Assembly (NCBI GenBank): GCA_964019135.1
Contig: OZ025260.1
Location: 23,802,254 to 23,866,253 of the forward strand
Length of the DNA stretch: 64,000 bases
Direction of reading: 5' to 3'
Source of the DNA: Arenicola marina
Taxonomy: Eukaryota > Annelida > Polychaeta > Arenicolidae
The notes under the pieces are model-generated. The model saw nothing but the letters and a program-made list of their open reading frames with translations, was not told the DNA's origin and made no database searches. Made by a program: the position numbers and the translations under genes. Positions 57,419 through 64,000 of this stretch are shown in pieces; the first letter of the stretch is position 1; each line of letters begins with the position of its first letter.

Positions 57419-58756
57419 TCAGCATGCGAGCGGCACGAGTTCCGGCATTTTGAGGATTTCCTTCCTCAGGGCCTTGATTTTGGCGACGCATTCGTCGAAG
57501 TCCTTGCCGGTGACGGTCACTGACCCCACGATGGCGTAGTCCTTGGCGGGCTCGATGGCGATGTCCTGGCCGGGCAGGTAGCGCAGCCACACGTCTGGGT
57601 TGCGCAGCGCCTTGTCGAAGTGGAGCAGCTGGTCCGCCTTGCCGTTCTCGAAGACGAGGAAGAAGTAGTTGACGACGAAGACGCCCTTGAGCTTGGGTCG
57701 CTTGGGCCGGATGCCGAGGCCGATCTGCAGGGCCGCCTCGATGTTGTTGCCGTTGTCCGTGGCCCGGACGTACAGCTTGGTGTTCTTCACGTTGGGGCAG
57801 CCGTTGATGGTCACCAGGTGGATGTAGTCGTCCTCGAAGACCATGTACTCGGCGTGGACGAACGAGTCGTTGAAGCCGTGCTCGATGAGCCGGCGGATGT
57901 CCTTCATAAACTCCTCCCACAGACTCTCCTGCTGGTCGCGGCTCAACCGGCTGGGCATCTGGAAGCCGGGGAAGATCTGGGTCGTCTGGCGCTGGCCGTG
58001 CGGCAGCGTGATGGCGTCCGAGACGGCCCAGGGCAGGATCTCCCCCTTGAAGACGCACGCCTCCACGTTGACGTTGACCCAGGTGGAGCCGGGCAGCGCC
58101 GTGAAGCGATTCAGGAAGCAGTTCATTATCACAGAGTCGCTGGCCGCCATCGGGTACTTCCTCAGGTCGACGAAGTTCTCGATCAAGTAGCGCTGCATGC
58201 TGGTGATGTGGCGGACGTCCTTGCGGCACTTGGACAGCAGCTGGATCAGCTGGTCGCGGTTGTGGAAGCAGTAGGTGGAGTGGCCGCTGCCCAGGCACGC
58301 TCGGACGTAGCACGGCGCCTTGACCCGGTCCAGGACCTGGTAGGCCAGGTCGTATTGATCCTCCTTCAGAGTCAGCACGAAGTACGGCAACTTCTCCCGG
58401 CGCGAGTCTATCACAGTGGTCGTGTAATACTTGTGGCAGCAGAGGAAGATGGACTCGGCCGTGGGGCCCCGGATGGACGGCGATTCCTGGCAGAGGATAC
58501 CCTTCACTAAGGTGCCGATCGTCTTGTTGGCGAAGATGACACTGATCTTCTCATCCTTGATAATCCGCCGCGCTATGTGCAACAGCGAGGCGTAGTTCAC
58601 AGTACCATTCTCATGGCGGGGTATGGGCTTGATGCAGTAGAAGGTGAAGAGCTTCTTGAACTCCGGAGTGATGGACTTGAAGAAGGGTTCGTAATTTCTC
58701 TCGTGTATGGGCGGTATCAGGAGGACGCGCACGCTGCCGGAGCCTTCCTTCTCCAT
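57419..58756 (-). CDS. ATP-grasp domain protein, carnosine-synthase-like, copy B
   Basis: Second copy of the 445-residue ATP-grasp protein, with the same ATG context, in-frame upstream stop and predicted acceptor at 58784. The translations differ at only one position (Asn143 in A, Asp143 in B), while several synonymous changes are visible. The atypical residues Arg152 and Thr316 are present in both. Both copies are therefore open and conserved at the protein level, though the duplication is too young for that alone to prove selection. The function suggested is a ligase of the ATP-grasp type or a derived non-catalytic relative. Confidence 0.8.
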   Translation of the reverse strand: MEKEGSGSVRVLLIPPIHERNYEPFFKSITPEFKKLFTFYCIKPIPRHENGTVNYASLLHIARRIIKDEKISVIFANKTIGTLVKGILCQESPSIRGPTAESIFLCCHKYYTTTVIDSRREKLPYFVLTLKEDQYDLAYQVLDRVKAPCYVRACLGSGHSTYCFHNRDQLIQLLSKCRKDVRHITSMQRYLIENFVDLRKYPMAASDSVIMNCFLNRFTALPGSTWVNVNVEACVFKGEILPWAVSDAITLPHGQRQTTQIFPGFQMPSRLSRDQQESLWEEFMKDIRRLIEHGFNDSFVHAEYMVFEDDYIHLVTINGCPNVKNTKLYVRATDNGNNIEAALQIGLGIRPKRPKLKGVFVVNYFFLVFENGKADQLLHFDKALRNPDVWLRYLPGQDIAIEPAKDYAIVGSVTVTGKDFDECVAKIKALRKEILKMPELVPLAC

Positions 58757-59197
58757 GGTCCGACGTCAGCTCGCCCCATAAGGCTGAAAGGATATAGACC
58801 AAAGATCAGGTTCATGTTAACCACTACAGAATAGCCACCAATATCAGAAGGTATAGATGTCCGTTTTCTCCAGTATAGTATTCAATCCAGGAAATTTTAT
58901 ATTCATTGCCAAAATTCACCACTTAATAAAACAATTAGCAAGCTATTGTTAGCTTCTTATTAAAGAATGACATTGTGATATTACATACATATATGAGTCA
59001 TTCTCTAAATTGACTAATTTTGTGCATGCCAATTGTCAAATAACGGGCTATTTTACCAATTACTTCGATTGAAACATTGTGTAATGCAATGGTCACAGAA
59101 CATCCTAATTTGATATTACGAAAAACTTTATCGAGATTACACTAGTTTTACCTATTTAATTAAGGATTTATTTATGTATTATATCACAGAGATGAAT

Positions 59198-59767
59198 TTG
59201 GTATTTTATTGTTATAGGTAAAATCTTGAGATGGTCCCTCTCACATGAATTTGAACCCGTATATCTGAGATAGTCCCTGAGAGCAAGGCTACATTTAAAT
59301 CCCTGCAAAACTACTTGCTCTTCTAAAGTTTAAAGCCCCAAACAAATGCAGAATAGTTCACCGGGTGTGATGCTGGGATGTCACTGTTAACGCGAGATTA
59401 TCCAAACAGAAGACAATGTATCCACTTTATAGTTCTTTATTAATTCAAAGATGCGCCCAGTCAGGTCTGGATCCCGAAGCCAACTGACTCCTGAGTCTCT
59501 ATGAATGTAAAACCCCTGTGGCCCTGGACAGCCGGGAGACCCAGTAGCCAATGGAGGCACACAGATATAACCTCTGTGACTCCACATTTAAAAGAGCCAA
59601 TGACAAAGGAACCTCTGCATTTGTTTGGGCTTTAAACTTTAGAAGAGCAAGTAGCTTTGCAGGGATTTAAATGTAGCCTTGCTCTCAGGGACTATCTTAG
59701 ATATACGGGTTCAAATTCATGTGAGAGGGACCATCTCAAGATTTTACCTATAACAATAAAATACCAA
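59198..59767. mobile_element. Foldback element with ~155-bp arms, copy B
   Basis: Counterpart of 25581-26150. In the right arm this copy reads AGCCTTGCTCTCAGGGAC where copy A reads AGGCTTGCCCTCAGGGAC, so the arms of copy B match each other better. Confidence 0.8.
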
Positions 59768-60188
59768 AGTCATCTATGTGATAATTATGTAAACAAATTA
59801 TGCCATAAATTGGTAACACGTTTGGGAACCACATTTTGCCCTCCGAGTCTCTCACCTTAAAGTTTGTCTTTAGCATCATAACTGGCATCACTTATCGTAG
59901 AAAAATGCTATATGATAATCTGCCATCGACTCTTAGTATATATTTAACAGTATTTTTTCACAACTTTCTGTATCGTAACGGTATGTGATGCAATTCCGTC
60001 CTCTATGATTCATAGTTTTGTTCCTGGACATCATACTTAAAATATAACATTGATTCCTGTCCAACATCTCGATCTGTAATTTTCTGATGAGTGTTACAGC
60101 TCCCACTCACCGCTATCGATTACTATGACCTGTATTTCAATTATTGGCCCTATCTCCCAATGGTTAAGGAACAAACAAAAAATTCCTG

Positions 60189-60207
60189 TGACCTTGACCA
60201 TTGACCT
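60189..60207 (-). promoter_or_regulatory. Nuclear-receptor half-site cluster, copy B
   Basis: The minus strand reads AGGTCAATGGTCAAGGTCA: the middle half-site is TGGTCA, so the perfect DR1 of copy A is weakened. It is followed by a (CA)n run at about 60312-60329. Confidence 0.3.
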
Positions 60208-60522
60208 ACATACCCCGCTAACAAACTTGACAGAGCCATTTTTGATACCTATTGGTGGGTAAAGTTACAGAACGATCTGTGGTGATTTGCTACCTGCAGA
60301 GCGTGAACAGATACACACACACACACACAGACAAACGGACAAAGTGATAAATTTCGGAAATCTAAGATTTCCATCATAAAAACAGGTCTAAATCACATGC
60401 ACAGTGAATCTTCAATGGCACAAGGAGAGTTGCCAAGCAACTGAATTATATGCCACAAGCATGTGCATGTCATACGTCATTCTGCCAAAGATATGCATTA
60501 TTGCAAGCCGAAGTGGGATTTA

Positions 60523-60949
60523 TTTTGAATATTAATCTAGATATATCTCCACGGAATAGCCGAATTAATAAAGATGCGTTCACATTTGTTAGGTAGCACC
60601 TATCCATATTATCTTGACCTTGGACCTGAACTTCGCTTAACAGTCTTTAGGTGTCTCCGAAATGTGTTCAAGGAAACACACCCATATTTTGGTTAAAGGC
60701 TATACACCAATAAACCATCTCCATGATAAGCATTGGAAAAACCAAAATTTTCAACCCCATGCCAGAGAAAAATTGGTACCCATGTTTCACCATGCGGGCC
60801 ATAGGAAATTATAGAGCAAGTATCCAACTTTATTTTTAAAAGAAGCAAAACATAGGTTGACATGCAATATTTTTTGCTATAGCCTATAGTATAATACCCC
60901 CCCCCCTCCCCTAGCGCAACCCGCCGAAAATTAGAGACCCTGCGAATTA
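60523..60949. mobile_element. 427-bp insertion present only in copy B
   Basis: Copy A reads straight through GGGATTTAGCATGCG. In copy B 424 bp are inserted and TTA occurs on both sides (60520-60522 and 60947-60949). A three-base TTA duplication is the mark of PIF/Harbinger elements, but the insert ends (TTTTGAATATT and its right end CCCTGCGAA) are not clear inverted repeats. A deletion in copy A between short repeats is an alternative. A poly-C run lies near its right end; no gene seen. Confidence 0.65.
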
Positions 60950-61842
60950 GCATGCGATAAGGTTAACCAAACCAAGCACCCGTAACATCTGCATGCATGA
61001 TTAAATATGTTACTGATTAATTGATCAGGCATTATCCTGGCCGAACATTAGTAAAAGAAACAACACAGAAATAATTAGTAACCATATGAATGCCATGCAG
61101 AATGGCCGAACGGCATAACGGCCGAGCCGCTCTCACCACCCCCTACCATGGGTAGAGGGTCGTCGAACCGCCCGCCAGCGGATTAGTCTGCGCCTCGACG
61201 ATTGGCTTGGTGTCGGCTTTGGCATCGGCTGGGGAAGGGGGAGGGGAGGGTCTGGCTCGGGGTGGATGAAGCTGGCGATTGGTGTCAATTGTGTTTGTGT
61301 TGCTGGCTGCTGGGTGTGTTTGGGTGGAGGGGCGAAGATGGGACCAATATTTACTGATTTTTAGGAGAAATCTTCACGGCCGGGCCACTAAAGTAATCAC
61401 AAAATTTTGGGGAATTGTCAACGGCCCCGTAACGAGCATGGATAACGTTCACGCATCCCGTAATGAACATTGATAACGCAGAATTTGCATGCGGCCCGAA
61501 ACATTTTTCACACGGAAAGTCAGCTTCATTCATTCTGATTTCATTTCCGTGGCTTTCTCAATGGCCAATTAATTTTTGATTGGTATTATAGGAATCCACA
61601 ACACATGTGCAGTGGCCTTTGATAACAACTTATAACGCGGCCCAAAACATTTTTCAGTCTTTTTGTGAATCTTAATTCACGAGGCCCCAATTCTGATTTT
61701 AGCAATCTGCAACAGCGGCCTTTGATCACAACTTGTGAAGCCTCGGCTTCTGGTCAGTCCGGTAACATATTTTCTGACTCCATGGTCACATTGGCATGCA
61801 ATTAAATATTGGCTTCTTCTTTGGGGTTATGGATAAAATGAA

Positions 61843-61850
61843 TATAAAAG
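61843..61850 (+). promoter_or_regulatory. TATA box of the zinc-finger ORF, copy B
   Basis: TATAAAAG, 47 bp upstream of the ATG at 61890, conserved with copy A. Confidence 0.55.
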
Positions 61851-61889
61851 GACGTCCAGCATATGGGGCTATCATTCCTTGTCTGAAAC

Positions 61890-62321
61890 ATGGCAGACTT
61901 ATGTATCTCTTGCGATGCTTCTGTCCATCAGCGACAAGAAGGGCTACAGTGCGACGGCTGCCAACGGTGGCAGCATCGTGTCTGCGGCACCGGCATGTCA
62001 CGTGACGCGTACCACGTGGCCATCCGTTTATCAATGTTCATTACGGGCCGCGTGAACGTTATCCATGCTCGTTACGGGGCCATTGACAATTCACCCAAAT
62101 TTAGTGATTACTTAAGTGGCCCGGCCATGAAGATTTCTCCTAAAAAATCAGTAAATATTGGTCCCACACACCTAGCAGCCAGCAACACAAACACAAATGA
62201 CACCAAACACCAGATTAATCCATGTGTGCCGGACGCAGCTCCCTCCCCCCTCCCCCACCCGATGCCGAAGCCATCTTGGCCGACGCCAAGCCAGATATCC
62301 AATCGTCGAGGCGCAGACTAA
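61890..62321 (+). CDS. PHD-like zinc-finger ORF of the MULE-like element, copy B
   Basis: 143 codons, differing from copy A at residue 10 (Ser for Ala). Cys5, Cys8, Cys21, Cys24, His29 and Cys32 are all kept. The frame again runs from the finger into the right inverted arm. The transposase is absent, so the ORF is best regarded as a transposon remnant that may still express a small DNA-binding peptide. Confidence 0.45.
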   Translation: MADLCISCDASVHQRQEGLQCDGCQRWQHRVCGTGMSRDAYHVAIRLSMFITGRVNVIHARYGAIDNSPKFSDYLSGPAMKISPKKSVNIGPTHLAASNTNTNDTKHQINPCVPDAAPSPLPHPMPKPSWPTPSQISNRRGAD

Positions 62322-62442
62322 TCCACTGGTGGCTCGGGCTCGACGACCCCGCACCCCCCCCACCACCAAACCACCCCATCCCCCCAACCCCCTTAAATAC
62401 CTCGGCCGTTTTGCAGTTCGGCCATTATGAGTATACACCAAC

Positions 62443-63159
62443 TTTGGCGCAAGTGCCCCCAGGCAAGCCCGCTTCTCTAGGGGCACAACGGTAACAATGT
62501 TAAAATCCTTCGACGTTAGTAGGGAATCGACTGTAGCTTTTATTATAATGTGGGCGCGTACAATAATAGTGCTTACATATTCTATATACCTTGTTCTATC
62601 TTCTGACATCAAGAAAGTGTGTCAACACTAGATTGTTGCAGTCATATTTTCGCGAACAAATGTTGGAGCATGCGACTTTTCCCTACTAACCGCCATGCCT
62701 ATGCAGCGCCACCTAGCGAATCCTGCCACCATTTGTAGCCTGGGTCCCAAACTTTGTAACAGCCAATGACCTGTGAAAGAGGGCGCTGCTGTTGTCCTTA
62801 AGTTCAAAGTGAGCGACTGACAAGGCCCTCTAGCGGAGAGTCATGTACTAACGGAGAGTAGGAACCAAGTCGCATTCACAGGTACCGGCACCCGCCAAAC
62901 ACAAATATGGCGGACGGCTGGTCGGGAAAAGTTGTGTGCTCCAACATTTCTTCGCGAAAATATAACCGAAACAACCTAGTGTCGATACACTTTATTGATG
63001 TCAGATGATAGAACAAGGTATATATAATACGTAAACACTGTGATTGTTTGAGCACACATTATAATAAAGGCTGCAGTCGATTCCCTACTAAGGTCAAAGG
63101 ATTTTAACATTGTTACCGTTGTACCCCTAGAGAAGTGGGCTGGGGGCACTTGCGCCAAA
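62443..63159. mobile_element. 717-bp foldback DNA transposon with 7-bp direct repeats
   Basis: Starts TTTGGCGCAAGTGCCCCC and ends with its inverse. Inverted arms of about 220-240 bp (62443-62683 and 62924-63159) share TCTAGGGG, ACGGTAACAATGTTAAAATC, TACCTTGTTCTATC and ATGTTGGAGCA. CACCAAC flanks it exactly on both sides (62436-62442 and 63160-63166), a target duplication. The 240-bp centre encodes nothing recognisable. It lies 16 bp beyond the end of the MULE-like element. Confidence 0.85.
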
Positions 63160-63310
63160 CACCAACCATATAACCCTGATATACTACCATCTTTTAGGCA
63201 CTATTTGACGGTATATAATTTTCTATGCACGACCTATTGGTGTGTAACCTGTCTCCGATATGTGTTAGGGCCTGACTTTACTATCCCCCACCATTTTTGG
63301 CTGTTTCCTA

Positions 63311-63435
63311 TGTTTCAGCCTACTGTCTTATTACCGCCCATTACCACCTTACTGGGCTGTTTTCTGTTTCAGCCTACTGTCTTTACCACCGTTTTCATGT
63401 ATCAGCCAACTGTCTTAAACCACCGCTTTACCAGC
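63311..63435 (+). repeat. Short irregular direct repeats
   Basis: Three occurrences of TTTCAGCCTACTGTCTT or a close variant (63313, 63367, about 63400), spaced 54 and 34 bp. No gene seen. Confidence 0.6.
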
Positions 63436-63507
63436 CTTTTCGTGGTTAATGGAATGTTACTCACGTATCTTTACAATGAGGGAACAAACCAACTTACATG
63501 TACAAGC

Positions 63508-63582
63508 TTAGGTCACTGCTTGGTCTCAAACCGGGTACCTTACGCACGCCAGCCCGCATGCTTAACTAATGCGCCACCGTGA
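63508..63582 (-). repeat. tRNA-derived SINE head
   Basis: On the minus strand GGTGGCGCATTAGTTAAGC (A-box-like) is followed at normal tRNA spacing by GGTTTGAGACC (B-box-like, 63522-63532). Acceptor-stem pairing and a terminator are not obvious, so a SINE or tRNA pseudogene is more likely than a tRNA gene. Confidence 0.5.
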
Positions 63583-63888
63583 CTTGCACGAAAGACAATG
63601 TTTGGAACTTTGACTGTATGAACAAAGGAATCATTCTCTCATAGATGTCGCTACTTGTCTTTTAATAACTCGCTAGATGGGGCCACTTGTATCATAATCA
63701 ATCGCCAGATGTCGCTGCCCTATTTCGGCACGTGCCATTTCAAGGAAATTTCCATTTGTCACTCGTGCTGTCTTCATGACCTCGGACGTGCTATACGTGA
63801 ATCCAGACATGACATAGACAACACAAAAACAATGTAACCAAGGAAGCCAACCTACAAACTTTAGTCGAATAATAGAAATATATAGCAA

Positions 63889-64000
63889 TACTTTTAAGGA
63901 ATATTATACTAGTTTTTAAGAATTTTAAACTACTTTTACAGGAATATTGTACTATTTTTAAGGGATATTTTACTACGTTTTTAAGGGATATTATACTACA
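63889..64000 (+). repeat. AT-rich tandem repeat running off the window
   Basis: About four units near 28-32 bp with the theme TTTTTAAGGGATATTATACTA. It continues to the last base, so its length is unknown. Confidence 0.75.

Larger units (their letters stand above)
61101..62426. mobile_element. MULE-like foldback element, both ends present, copy B
   Basis: Starts AATGGCCGAAC and ends with the inverse GTTCGGCCATT at about 62416-62426. Both ends carry a nearby AACGGCCGAG or its complement. The arms are about 350-450 bp, with the zinc-finger ORF and TATA box between. No exact target duplication was recognised at the ends. It shows what the truncated copy A element (27054-28335) once looked like. 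Confidence 0.7.

Overview
The window is animal nuclear DNA: genes have GT-AG introns, and the sequence is packed with a Tx1/L1-type LINE, foldback DNA transposons, tRNA-derived repeats and satellites. GC-rich exons in AT-rich, highly repetitive surroundings suggest a marine invertebrate such as a lancelet or mollusc, but the species cannot be fixed from the sequence.

The dominant fact is that the window is almost entirely two copies of one segment. Copy A runs from base 1 to about 28335 and copy B from 33526 to about 62387, differing by roughly 0.5-1 % by eye plus a few indels. Homology begins at the very first base of the window. The simplest reading is therefore a tandem duplication with a period near 34 kb whose unit also contains the 5.2-kb stretch 28336-33525, the first copy of that stretch lying just left of the window. 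The A/B junction falls inside the terminal repeat of a MULE-like transposon. Uncollapsed haplotypes in the assembly are an alternative.

Each copy holds, left to right: (1) a dead LINE on the minus strand, itself interrupted by a 400-bp MITE flanked by TTAA; (2) an eight-exon type-B carboxylesterase gene on the plus strand, intact in both copies (534 codons, triad Ser202/Glu320/His435); (3) a tRNA-like A-box segment followed by a satellite of about 203 (A) or 205 (B) units of 41 bp, whose unit looks derived from that same A-box segment; (4) a tRNA-like fragment in non-coding DNA; (5) a minus-strand ATP-grasp protein gene (445 aa, carnosine-synthase-like layout) with its coding region in one exon; (6) a 570-bp foldback element; (7) a MULE-like foldback element carrying a TATA box and a PHD-like zinc-finger exon that reads into its own inverted repeat.

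The spacer 28336-33525 has no recognised gene. It holds a composite repeat made of two left halves and three right halves of one inverted-repeat element, poly-C/G runs, and a 78-bp near-perfect hairpin flanked by a 9-bp target duplication. Right of copy B (62427-64000) are a 717-bp foldback transposon with a 7-bp direct repeat, a tRNA-derived SINE head, and an AT-rich tandem repeat that runs off the window.

The host genes present are thus two esterase copies and two ATP-grasp copies. Nothing in the sequence shows that they act in one pathway; what they share is duplication as a block.
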